Assembly (NCBI GenBank): GCA_963745765.1
Contig: CAVUYQ010000034.1
Coordinates: 59,430 to 123,429 of the forward strand
Direction: 5' to 3'
Source of the DNA: Ww85 sp963745765
GTDB taxonomy: Bacteria; Desulfobacterota; Desulfobulbia; Desulfobulbales; Desulfocapsaceae
DNA: 64,000 nucleotides
The notes below the pieces were generated by a model. That model made no database searches, was not told the origin of the DNA, and was given only the letters and a program-made list of their open reading frames with translations. The position numbers were made by a program, and so were the translations under genes. The first letter of the stretch is position 1. Every line of letters begins with the position of its first letter. Of the stretch, positions 46,843-56,993 are shown piece by piece.

Positions 46843-46875
46843 AAGGCAGAGTCAGTTTTGGCTCTGCCTTTTTTT
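46843..46875 (+). terminator. Rho-independent terminator after PEP-CTERM gene
   Basis: AAGGCAGAGTCA and TGGCTCTGCCTT pair around GTTT and are followed by seven T. It shares its stem with the hairpin at 28430-28462. Confidence 0.88.
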
Positions 46876-47121
46876 ATTTGGTCTTGGATGGAGATGTTTC
46901 CTGTATCTTGGAACCGATCATTGTAAAAGAAGATGCAGCGGTGTTGAGATAGCCAACTCAAATCTCTGCAACATCAACAGATAGCTCAACTTGAGGGATT
47001 TCCTGTGAGTCTCCGAATAGGGGTTCCTGCTTCAATAAAAATGCCGAGGCCACCACAAGGCAACCCCGGCACATAGCACGGTAGAATGATCAGTTTTTTT
47101 CCGTGCAATTAGGATTATCGA

Positions 47122-48472
47122 TCAGCCAGGGTGACAATCGGCGAAACAGTCGGTGCCGGTCCCCTTCAGGATCAGCGCTTTATCCCAAAGGGACTGGCCA
47201 TCTCCTCTAAAAACGAGCCGAAGTGCAGTCTCGTCCGTATCGAAATAAGGTGCTTCACTGGTTGCAATTCGCATTTCTTCACGTACGCCTGCCACAATAC
47301 TGAGACAGATCCGCCAGAATGATATCACCTTCGGTCCCGACGGCGCTGCAATGCTCCGTGAAAATTACCTCTTTTCCGTAAATGTAATACCGACCATTCA
47401 CGTTAGTCATAACAAGAGCAGCACTTCCTCCTGTACCTACGGCTAACGAAAGTTGAAGCAGTTCAGGCAGGCACGTTTGACTACAAAGCCATACAGCATT
47501 ATTCCAGCCGCCTTGATACAGACGGGCTATCATTTTGTTGATATTCTCCAGTATAAGGGTATCTGCTGCCTGACCTGCTTCGGCTGCAACGCTTATCTTG
47601 CAAGCTGCATTAAGCAGGCCCTGAGGTTCCCCTGGCTCCTGATCCGGTTATGTAAGCGGCATCCCGATAAAACGCCAGACCTTTCCCGCATATATCGGTA
47701 ATCCGCTTTGTTCCATTCATATCCTGCACAAGCTCATTACTAAGCCGACAGAAACCCACCAACTTATTAGCATTTAGCGTCATCTGTCGTGCTTTCGGGT
47801 TTGCTTGGGTAAGTGTTGAAGCCTCAGCCTTCCAGCTTGCCGTGAAGCCACCGAAGAGGGAAGCAACATGAGAGCCGATTTCCATTGCAGGCAGACGGAT
47901 CTCGTTTGAAATCATCGGGATTATCTGACAACGTGGTAGAATAATCTCGTTTTCGAGTGCTACCGTGTGAATATTTTTGGAATACTCTATTGGTACCAAA
48001 AAACCACCGTCTGAAGGTGTACCTTCATTCATTGCCCGCTGTGTAAGATCCGGGTGAAATCTTCCAGAAAGTGCCGCCTGAAAAAAACTCGCTTTCCCGA
48101 TCATTCCACCTGTAATCGTTTCGGCCAGATCCAAACAAAGAATGCAAAAGCCTTGTCCTCGTTGTGGCCTCTTTTTTCATAGCCACGGCTTACACGGGCA
48201 GATGAACGACCAAAACCAGCTTGTGGATCAGGATAAGGAATCTCGACAGGTACAAACAGCCGGTCCCTTTCTGCCTCGTGGAATTTTTGGGTGCTTTCCA
48301 TCTGGTCAATTTCTGCCAGCATGGTATTCGCTCGCTCTGATTCAGAATTGGTCGGAGATCGGTTTTCCCGTTCACATTTATTTTTGATTGTTCCTAATAT
48401 GCTGATCTTCTCTTCTATTGCAGATTCCAACTCTTGGAATTTATCTTGATGATACTTTAAACTTGTAGACAT
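47122..48472 (-). pseudogene. HK97-type phage major capsid protein, frameshifted
   Basis: The ATG at 48472 (AGAGGTATATC upstream) starts a coiled-coil N terminus (KFQELESAIEEKISILGTIK), as in HK97-type capsid/delta domains. Further frames supply RAMNEGTPSDGGFLVPIEYS, ARQMTLNANKLVGFCRLSNE, KGLAFYRDAAYITGSG, then AVWLCSQTCLPELLQL, and finally REEMRIATSEAPYFDTDETA. At least three shifts separate them; one is an extra base in the CCCC at 47629-47632. The order and spacing are those of one complete capsid gene of about 440 residues. Confidence 0.82.
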
Positions 48473-48992
48473 GATATACCTCTAGTTTTGATAAAACATA
48501 ATTAATTCAAGTAACTAGAAGGTGGATACTACAGAAAAGGCACCTTCCAGTCGAAAATTGCTCCACTAGAAAGGTGCCTCCAGGGATCATAGGATATGAA
48601 AAGGACAACCTTATTGACTTGAAATCATTCGCCTCGATAATTATAGGTTACTCCGGAAAAATCATAGGATTAACCGGCCTAGTAAATATTTCAGCTTTTT
48701 AACTCCCGTTTCGGATGCTGCGGATCATCGGATCTACCGTCACGAGTATTAATTTTTAAAACCTCAAGTCTTTACACTTGCCCGATCCGGCCAAAGATGA
48801 CCAGATCGGACAATTTTTCCGACCAAAGCGGCGAGACCTTGGCCGAATACTCACCAGGAGGAGAACGTTGCCCCCTGGCTTGCTCAAATGAAAACCGGGC
48901 AAACAGTACCCTTGCAATAATAATAATCCATTCAATCGTATAAATCAATAAATTACGAAGGTATAAACCAGATTATTACAAATATGTATTTT
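48473..48992. other. No recognised gene
   Basis: About 520 bases of the integrated element. Portal or protease genes usually found near a capsid gene were not recognised here, so parts of the packaging module may have been deleted. Confidence 0.35.
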
Positions 48993-49390
48993 TCAATCGC
49001 CGCCATTGAATAGCAACCCTCTCATGCGCCTGTCGCTCTGGGGTTTTGGTGCTTCAAACTTCTTTCCGGCTGTCCGGTTTAGCCCTAAGTTTTACGCTCG
49101 CACTTGTCATAATAGCGGCCATTTTCACAACGACGTTAACCCACGGATTTTCTTTGACAATACCATTGCTTTGCTCGATAACCTCACCACTCTTGCCTAT
49201 CTCAAGAATGGCTTTTCGATGACGTTGCGGATGCTTCACAATACACCCTCAGCAGGTCGAATTGATGCGGTTTAAAATATCCGGCGGGAAGGTCTACGAA
49301 CTATGCGGTGCCACGTTGTCCGGGCGTTGACGCTTGTCCCTGGTGCCGGGTTTGGATAGCTTTTGTCTACTGGTTCAAGATGTTTTACTG
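48993..49390 (-). pseudogene. Phage terminase small subunit (P27-like) remnant
   Basis: Successive - strand frames read PGTRDKRQRPDN, then HQFDLLRVYCEA, then RHRKAILEIGKSGEVIEQSN, GIVKENPWVNVVVKMAAIMT, and finally EAPKPQSDRRMRGLLFNGGD before a TGA at 48993. This is the layout of P27-family small terminase subunits, which bind DNA for packaging. At least two frameshifts and one stop interrupt it. Confidence 0.62.
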
Positions 49391-50125
49391 TTTTTGCGTG
49401 CGGTCCCCGTGTTCCCAAAATCGACCCCCTAAAATTCAATTAACTAATGTTTGCACTTCCGTCGCGCTCTAAAGACTACCTTTCCAGAAAAACACACGCC
49501 CTGGCATGATATTGATACCCTCTATCATTATTCTATCGACTATCACCACAGCCTTGCACTGTCACATGTCTCGCTTCTCTTCCTGGTCGCCGGCCTGCTG
49601 TGGCATGGTTGCCTTGACCGCTGCCACTTCCTTGCGCTGCTTCCTCTTCATCTTGCGCCGTGCCTTCATGCTTTGCTTTCCGCTTGTGACATGGTATCCT
49701 CGTTAGTTGTCCGGCTGGGTATCCTTCTTGATATTGGTATCAATAACAAGATCCGAGTTGGCCTTGAATAGCTGCATGGGTTTGACGAGACATATCAACC
49801 ATGATACGCTGTAGCGCATCTAGTTGGGAGACGCCGCGATTGGTTACCAAGAATTCTATTGATGCGGCCATAATGTCCTGATGCACGTTTAAAGACTGCA
49901 TTAGCCTTGCGCTCTATTAGCGCCACTTCTTGTTTATCTTCATCATTGCTTTCGTAAACTGGTTGCCAGTCATCCGTCTCAATCCTTTCCTCGTTGATTT
50001 TCTTTTACCTCGATATCAGCCAGCGTGCTACTTGCATTAAAAAGGTCCGCCGCGATAGGAGAGCCCATCGTCGGTCGGACTCTGCCGCTGCTCTATGTTA
50101 TATTCGCTTCACTAGGTTCCTGCTG
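49391..50125. other. Decayed phage-like sequence
   Basis: Short - strand stretches look protein-like, for example a basic 35-codon piece near 49590-49700 (MKARRKMKRKQRKEVAAVKA) and PVYESNDEDKQEVALIERKA near 49930. No family was recognised, and no frame is intact. Confidence 0.35.
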
Positions 50126-50559
50126 TTAAGGTGGACGTTTGCATGGCGACAGACTCGCTCTTGCTCTCCAGCTGACGGCCTGAATGGCTATCTGAAAGCC
50201 GCGTAGACCTTCGCGCCCGTCCTCTCTCGTTAAGAAGTGGTTTGATAGTTTTCCCGTGACTACGGCTACACTAATGGTGCTGCCGTAACCTGGATAGTCT
50301 TGTGTTATCTGGTCTGCCTGTTCCTTATAAACAGATACATCGAAGCTTGCAAATCCTTCCAGCACCTAAGCGTAAACTGCGCCATAGGTAAGCCGGTTTT
50401 CGTTTCCAGTTGTTTGCATATTGCTCTGGATCGTGCCGGAAAACGAGCACTCGTTTCGATCATACATATTCACACCTCATTTTTGTTATGCTTTTCCGCG
50501 ATGGTCCGCGGTCCATTGCATTGTGGTCGCTACTAATTGTTAATGCGTTTGTGGTGTAT
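50126..50559. other. Unresolved stretch of the integrated element
   Basis: A 79-codon - strand frame (50126-50365) and short + frames are present, none with a family match or a clear ribosome site. Confidence 0.3.
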
Positions 50560-52911
50560 ATATAATATTTTCAAAAGTCTGACTCGCAATAGAAAGGACC
50601 GCGGACCACTGCGTGACCACTAACGCTAATGTTAACACCTTGATACATCCTGCTACGCTCATCGTTATACCCTCGGCCATAATGCATGTGTACACCTGGT
50701 AAGCGCTGCCCTGAAGATCACGCCCGAAAGTCTGCATGGTGCCGTGGAAAGTCGCGGCCTTGATCGTCGCACCACTACCACCATGCATCAAAAAGCAGCC
50801 TTCGTGTATCAATTGCGTATTCCGGCCCTATCATTGCATCGATCTCTGAGTAAAAGCGCAAATTGGACTGACGATAAATCGGCAAGCTCCTGAATTGCTT
50901 CCGCTACTGCTGCCAGGCTGGATAAAATATCCGCGCTTATTCAAGACGGTCCAGCCCGGCAAGACTCCAATTCAAGATTCCCGGTAGTTCGCCAAGCAAA
51001 CGAGAAGTCAAGCCGTGATCCTCATGACCAAGAAAACTTTTTTTCAAAACCAACATGATAAACCTACTCGGTAGTGCGCCGCTCGCATCTGAAATCCTTG
51101 GCAACTCATTTGAAATAATGACAAACCTTACCTGAAGCGGCCCGTTGTAATAGCTCGACAGGAACTTTCTCGGCACGCCCTGGTGATCTTCTCCTGAGAT
51201 TGATAGCAGACGTTCAGCTATAGCCGCCTTGATCTGCTTTCGCTGATAGCCGCGCATCAGATATGACTCGCCACCTTTTTACCGATCAAAGAGGCAACTC
51301 CGAATTGTTGAGCAAGGTTTCCCAAGGGTTGGAGCGGCACACGCTGTCTTGACCGAGCAGAGCCGTTAAAATTCTTGCAATGGTGCCCTTACCGCTTCGC
51401 ATCGGTCCGACCAGCGAAAATATTTTCTGCTGTTTTGTGTCGCTCGTGATCAGATAGCCGAAAATTTCCTGTAATGTGTTAATTGCCTGTTGGTCGTCAG
51501 GCCATAGACTTTTCAGGAAAAAAAAGCCACTCACGCGGATTCGGCGCCGCCTGGTCAAAAGCATATGGTAGACTGTTCAAGGTAAAAAATTTCGGGTGTT
51601 GACTCGATAAGCTGCCTATTCTCGATATTCAACAGGCCATTTCTCATTGATATAAATTCTTGACCACCATCGCCGCCATTTAGAAAAACAGGTGGTTTTA
51701 GCGTATCAGGTGAATTTATCGTCGCTTTCAGAGCGTCCAGAATTTCATTGACGCGGTTCCGGTTTGGCAAGTATGGAACTGTCCCGCCCTCTTTATCTAA
51801 AACCTTGGCATCATCAAGAAACCGATAGAGCAGAGATTTAATATCATCGGTGCTTTTTTCCTGGTAGTGCGTGCCGGTGAACTCATACAGGCACCCTTGC
51901 CAGTAAATTTTCTTTTGTCCCACCTTGGAAAATTCTTTCGCTGCATCCAGCGGTTTTCGATAGTCGAGAACCAGCACCCCGCCCTGGTCGTTTTTATCCG
52001 CGATTTTTTGGTTCAAACCGTACTGCTCGCAAACGGCCTTTGTTGCTGCGGAAAAGTCGCCACTGAATTGCGTATATGTCAAAAAAACAAACTTGTTTAA
52101 ATACTGACCGACTGGCAGCCCCGCGCTTGTCGAAAAACAAAAAAAGCCTCGATCTGAAAGCGTCGCACTGGTTCCGCTCTGACTTGCCCGGTCTGACAAT
52201 AGTGGTGCCGATCGCCAACCGTTTCCTGATACTGCCAGCCCGCGTTTTCGAGCAATTCTCGACCAGTCGGCCCGGTCGTTAAAAATATCGCCCGGTCTGC
52301 TGTCTGTTTCTGCTTGAACTCTTTTTCTCTGTTGGTCCCATTTTTGCGCACGTTTTGCGCTGATCGAATGACCGGCAACAGGTCAATAAGGTTTCGCGCT
52401 CTTCCGCCGTAATGGTGGCAATTTTCGATAGTGCTCGGCTCAAGGTATAGCCGGGGCTTGGATCGGCCAGAAAATACCCACCTTCGCCCCTGGTTTCGAT
52501 CGAGAACGTTTTTTCCGTCCTCTGACATGGCAAGCTTCTGATTGCTCAGCCACAGGCGCCATTACAGCGGTACAATAGGTGGTAGCCGCCGCTCGGGGTT
52601 TTTTGAATCACAACCTTGTCGAGAAGCGAACCATCAACACGATCCAGCAAATTCCATAAAGGATCGTAAAGCTCGGGCGCATCAAGATCAATACACTCGA
52701 GACCGCCAGAAACAGGCCCGGCAACCACGGCAAGTGAACACCCGTTTTTGAAGTCGCGCTCTATTTCCGCCTCGGTCCTAATTTTCTCCTGATAACTCCT
52801 TCCAGACCCGATTGGTGCTTTTGGTTTTTGCGGATGACTCGCCGGGAAAGTGGGAATTACACTGAAACCGGCCGCGGCATAGTCAAGCGCTTGCTTTTTG
52901 ATAACGCTCAT
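50560..52911 (-). pseudogene. Phage/P4-type primase-polymerase and helicase, multiply frameshifted
   Basis: Starting at the ATG at 52911, the frames give a bifunctional primase-polymerase domain (QALDYAAAGFSVIPTFPA, GGLECIDLDAPELYDPLW, KTFSIETRGEGGYFLADPSP). A linker (GFFCFSTSAGLPVGQYLNKF) follows, then a D5/P4-like part (DVA-type stretch, SLVGPMRSGKGTIARILTAL Walker A, VRFVIISNELPRISDASGAL). The C-terminal DNA-binding tail follows in pieces down to about 50560. One shift is an extra base in the T run at 52509-52514. It would replicate the element; as read it is dead. Confidence 0.85.
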
Positions 52912-53047
52912 GTTATTTTATTCTCGTAAATACACATTCTTTATGCCTTATGAGAGCCCTGGAAGTTACCGCTTCCAGGGCTTTCGCATTTCCGCCAGTA
53001 TTCACGCAAAAACGACAATATCGCGTGGATTGCTAATTGAAATTCTA

Positions 53048-53266
53048 TCATCGACGGAACTCCTTCAAAATATCATCAACAATGTGCTGGTCACGCTCCG
53101 GTACGTCAAAACCGCGAAGCCACTCGTCGCCTTTTTTCAGGCTGATTAGGACCGTGCCGGAAGGTAAACGGCTATGAGGGAAGCCCTGTTTTAAAAGGGT
53201 TCTCATGGTCCGGGGAGACACGCCGAAATGCTCGGCTGCCTGCGGTATTTTGCGCCAGCCGGTCAT
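53048..53266 (-). CDS. Helix-turn-helix protein (excisionase/AlpA-like)
   Basis: A 72-residue protein whose first half (WRKIPQAAEHFGVSPRTMRT, LLKQGFPHSRLPSGTVL) is a MerR-like winged HTH, as in excisionase-type regulators of integrated elements. It lies 5' of the primase gene on the same strand, separated by 136 bases. It may act in excision or in control of the divergent region at 53.3-53.7 kb. The assignment to excisionase is inferred from context. Confidence 0.68.
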   Translation of the reverse strand: MTGWRKIPQAAEHFGVSPRTMRTLLKQGFPHSRLPSGTVLISLKKGDEWLRGFDVPERDQHIVDDILKEFRR

Positions 53267-53501
53267 CTTGTGCGGTATTCCTCTCGGCTAATTCGCGGCA
53301 TATCGGCTTTGATTCGATCGTGCTTTGTCTTGCAGCCACAACAAAAGTATTACCCGCTCTTTTCTGCCCGGATAAGGCCGGTGCGTATTCCGCAACGTAT
53401 CCAGTTAGGCGACCGGTCAAAATGTTCCGGTCGGCTCAACTCTTGGATTGTAAGCAAACATTTTTTTCATTGCTCATCTCCGTTGTTAGTTGATAAATAA
53501 C

Positions 53502-53659
53502 ATATAAAGTGTTATCATCTTTGACAACATGATAACAAATGACGTTATATTTTCAACACAAAACACCATTAACATACTGTATATGTGTATTATTTTAACT
53601 ACCACTATTTTTGATAATGCGTTATTTGCTAGTGATTGTAATGATATATAAAGTGTTAT
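53502..53659. promoter_or_regulatory. AT-rich control region with direct and inverted repeats
   Basis: The 14-mer ATATAAAGTGTTAT occurs twice in the same orientation (53502-53515 and 53646-53659). An inverted repeat GTTATCA / TGATAAC (53511-53517, 53530-53536) overlaps the first copy. This lies between the leftward HTH/primase genes and the rightward genes from 53699, where a phage-type switch would be expected. No protein is assigned to it. Confidence 0.6.
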
Positions 53660-53698
53660 TTTCGGAGTATTTAGACAAGAATAAAGGCGGGGTGGAGA

Positions 53699-54260
53699 AT
53701 GAATCCAAAATATTACAATCGGCTGCTTGACCTGATTGTGGAATTTGCCAATGAAAGCAATTTATCAAGGCGGCATACCTTACTTTATAAAATCAGTGGC
53801 GATGCATTTAGCCTTGGCTTTGCCGTGCTTTTAGACCTAAAAAAGAAAAGGGCTGTCCAAGATGATACTGAAGATGTCGCCGGTCAATATCAGTCAGGCC
53901 TTGTTGAAAAACTAGACGAGACTGCCGAAATTGGCACGCTCTCTTCATCTTATTTCGGGACGAATTTATTGCAGTGCGAAATCAGACACTGCGACATTCA
54001 TGACCTTTGATGATGAGAAACCGGATATTTTGTTTAGGTTGTTTGCAATGCTCTTGTTTTTTCACGGATTCAAGGGAGTAAGGAAATGTCCTGGCTGTGA
54101 CAAATTCTTCGTCATAAAAAAGCATACTGGCCAGAAATCATGTTCCAATACGTGCAGGCAGCGTTTGTTTCAGGCTGCTAGATCAGAAAAGGAAAAACGG
54201 AAGGCTAAGATGATTCGTTCAGAGAGATATGCCGCAAAACAACAAGGGGGTGACAAATGA
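53699..54260 (+). pseudogene. Zinc-finger protein of the integrated element, frameshifted
   Basis: The first frame (MNPKYYNRLLDLIVEFANES...) runs to 54010. A second, overlapping frame continues FMTFDDEKPDILFRLFAMLL and RKCPGCDKFFVIKKHTGQKS, CSNTCRQR, ending at 54260. The CPGC...CSNTCR pattern resembles the CGNR-type zinc finger found in small regulators near integrases. One shift near 53940-54000 joins the two parts into about 185 residues. The integrase start overlaps its stop (ATGA). Confidence 0.65.
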
Positions 54261-55455
54261 GCGTTACAGTCAGGGAAAAAACCAAGGGGTCCGGTGTATG
54301 GTGGCTATTCATAAACCATAACGGGAAACGCCGATCAAAACAGATAGGCAGAGATAAGGCTGAAGCGCTACGGATTGCAAAGGTGGTAAGGGCAATTAGC
54401 TGGTAACGATCTTGGAATATTAACAACTAAAGAAAAAGGTTAAAACGTTCAAGGAGTATTGTGATATTTGGCTTTTCGGTACTGTACCGGCTACCTTGAA
54501 AGCATCGACCCAAGACGACTACATATTTATTATCGGTAAGCACCTGAAACCAGCACCATTCTACAACAAACCTGTTGATGAGATCACCAAGGGGCAGATA
54601 AAGCGCTTTTTGCGGGCAAAATTGACAGGCGGTCTTGCACTATCAACCGTAACCCATATCAAAAACGCGCTTGGTGGCGTGCTTAATGAGGCTGTCGACG
54701 ATGAGGTTATCCAGGTCAACCCGTCACATGGTATCAAGCTGGGAACAAAGGATGGCGATAGCCGGAAACCAAAGATAGAGCCGCTCGAAATTGAAGAAGT
54801 AAACAGGCTTCTATCAGCTTGCCAGGAAACGAAACCGCACCATAAGCCGCTTCTTATGGTCCTGATTACAGCCGGGCTGCCAATAGGGGAGGCTTCAGCT
54901 TTGCAGTGGCGTGATTATTTTTTCCTTGATGATCGCACAATACTTGTGCAAAGAAATTATGTTCGTTACCGGGTTGAAGATAGCACCAAGAACGGCAAGT
55001 CAAGACGTGTTGATATGACCGGGCAATTAGCCGCTTGTTTGCGTCAATTGAAGCAGGAAAGAGCGAAAGAGGCACTTAGCAAGGGGCAGGGCAGTATTTC
55101 CGAGGACTGGCTATTTAAGGCGATAAAAGACCCATCTTTGCCGGTCAATTATCGGACATGGCGGAGAGATGTGTTTTTTCCGTTACTAGAAGCTGCAAAG
55201 GTTCGAAGAATACGGGTTCACGACATCAGACACACCTATGCCAGTATCATGATCTCAACAGGCTGCAACCTGGTATATTTGCGTGACCAATTGGGGCATA
55301 GTTCAATAAAGGTGACTGCCGATGTGTACGGACATCTGTTGCGGGGAAATAAGGAAAAACCAGTCGACGCGCTTGATGGATTGTTGCACTCTCTTGCACC
55401 CCAGGCGCACCCAAAAACAGAAAAGGAGCTAACCGAAACGGCTAACTCCTTGTAA
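54257..55455 (+). pseudogene. int: Tyrosine recombinase (integrase) with a frameshifted N terminus
   Basis: The long frame 54496-55455 holds the core-binding part (KASTQDDYIFIIGKHLKPAP) and the catalytic domain: LITAGLPIGEASALQWRDYF, VHDIRHTYASIMISTGCN (H-x-x-R) and LRDQLGHSSIKVTADVYGHL with the Tyr nucleophile. The first Arg position reads GLPIGEA where GLRIGEA is usual, so Arg is replaced by Pro. The arm-binding N terminus (MSVTVREKTKGSGVWWLFI) starts at 54257 and is out of frame by two shifts near 54396 and 54438. The stop lies 5 bases from the tRNA. Confidence 0.85.
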
Positions 55456-55460
55456 TTACT

Positions 55461-55536
55461 TGGTGACCCCAAGGGGACTCGAACCCCTGTTACCGGCGTG
55501 AGAGGCCGGTGTCCTAGGCCACTAGACGATGGGGCC
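55461..55536 (-). tRNA. tRNA-Glu (anticodon CTC)
   Basis: The - strand folds into a complete cloverleaf: acceptor GGCCCCA / TGGGGTC followed by ACCA, anticodon stem CCGGC / GCCGG around loop CTCTCAC giving anticodon CTC, and a T-arm with GGTTCGAGTCC. The 3' CCA is encoded. The 3' half is duplicated at 45.77-45.82 kb by element integration; the gene itself is regenerated intact. Confidence 0.95.
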
Positions 55537-55614
55537 AGTGGAGCGGCAAAGATAATAAGGGCGAGGGTTTAAGTCAAGGAAAAGTTTGAATACAGAAAGA
55601 ACTCAAAAAGCTAC

Positions 55615-55646
55615 GGGCCACCATGCGCAAAAGGTGGCCCTGTTTT
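55615..55646. terminator. Hairpin terminator upstream of tRNA-Glu
   Basis: GGGCCACC and GGTGGCCC pair around ATGCGCAAAA and are followed by TGTTTTTATG. It lies beyond the 5' end of the leftward tRNA gene, so it would stop + strand transcription. Confidence 0.75.
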
Positions 55647-56067
55647 TATGATATCTGATAGTCATCTTATTAATCGGTTGTTTAAGATAAACAGGAAGAA
55701 CTGAACCGCTCCGTGTGCTCCGCGGAAAGACACCTTGCCTTCCAGTAACAGAGTAATCCCAGCCAACTGGCACCTCATAATTTTCTTGCTAATGATCCAC
55801 TATCAGGATAGGTTTGACCTACTTCCTTGAGATATTGTTAAAGACCGAGGAAGTTCGTCAGTCGAGCTCCAGATATCACGGCTGGAAGGAAAGGGGGCGT
55901 TGAAGGAGCGCCTTTTTTTACCTCTGTTCTTGTTATTTCACTCCATCACAGCATCAATCCCGCAGTTCAGTGCTTCACGGTTTATCAATAATTGCAAGAT
56001 GTTCCGATATAGATTGGGATATTGGCTTGAACGCAACTATTGATAAACCTACGCTATATAACATCTA
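55647..56067. other. Intergenic region with two hairpins
   Basis: No gene is recognised. GGGGGCG...CGCCTTTTTTT at 55893-55919 looks like a weak terminator. A perfect 12-bp inverted repeat, GGTTTATCAATA at 55979-55990 and TATTGATAAACC at 56038-56049, extends imperfectly inward by about 5 bases. Confidence 0.55.
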
Positions 56068-56978
56068 CTAGTGTCCTGTCAAGTGTGAATTGACGGATAT
56101 AGTCGTGCCAATTTCATTCTGGCATCATCTGCAGCAAACTGCCAATACACAATCGACTTTTTATTGTTACGATAGTTCTGCCAGGCGGTCGCTTCCCAGC
56201 CAGTGGCTCATTGGCCATAAAAATATTACATACTCCGTAACGTTTATATTCATAATAATACTTGGCAATTCTACCTGCTGCTGAAACTATTCGATTTTTA
56301 GTTTCCCCAATAAGCTGTTTGGGAGATTCATCCATGCAAACCACCGGAAACCTTGGATCATAAGGACGCTTATAGACCTCCAAAACTTTTTCCATACAGG
56401 CCACAAAATTGCCATCCTGATCTGGTGGAATCACCCATCCTTGGTGGCGCCAAGGTTTAAGTTCGTTTTTTTTAACACTTGACGAATTGTTTCGTGAGAA
56501 ACCTTATCAATATATTCAAGTTCAACAACCTGATCAGCCAACAATCGCAATGACCATTTTGCAAAACCATCAGGAGGGTCACTGCAACTCAGAGCAATAA
56601 GATGGGCTTCAAAATCACCGTCAGCTTTTTTGGCATAAATACGACTACCTTTCTGGCCATTCAAGGTAATGTCCATGCCTAATTCGACAAACCGCTTTTT
56701 TATGCGATCTATTTTTCTCATACCTATCTTAAGCACACGGGCAATTTCTTCGTTTGTTGATCGCTCCCCTTGATATTTCCCTTCGTCACAACCAAGTAAA
56801 ATTAAGGCGTTTATGACTTTCTGCGATTTATGCTTACCCTTAGAAGAAATTTCTTTTAAGAAGCCTCGCTCTTCTTTGGTTAAAGTCACCGTGTATTTCT
56901 TCATATCCACCTCCTATGGTAGTTTATGAAGAAATATATCACATTTATTACGCCATATCAAGCTTGACATGACACTAG
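56068..56978 (-). mobile_element. IS630-family insertion sequence, transposase truncated and frameshifted
   Basis: Terminal inverted repeats CTAGTGTCCTGTCAAG (56068) and its near-complement ending at 56978 bound 911 bases. The - strand frame 56910-56431 has the N-terminal HTH (ADQVVELEYIDKVSHETIRQ). The next frame has FPVVCMDESPKQLIGETKNR with the first catalytic Asp. The frame join is fixed by one more A in the A8 run at 56466-56473. The second half of the DDE domain is missing after MANEPLAGK. It is not active as seen. Confidence 0.88.
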
Positions 56979-56993
56979 TTGAGCCAATAATGT

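Noticed and set aside
47122..53266. A complete inducible prophage
   Set aside because: No portal, tail or lysis genes were recognised, and the capsid, terminase and primase genes are all broken as read.
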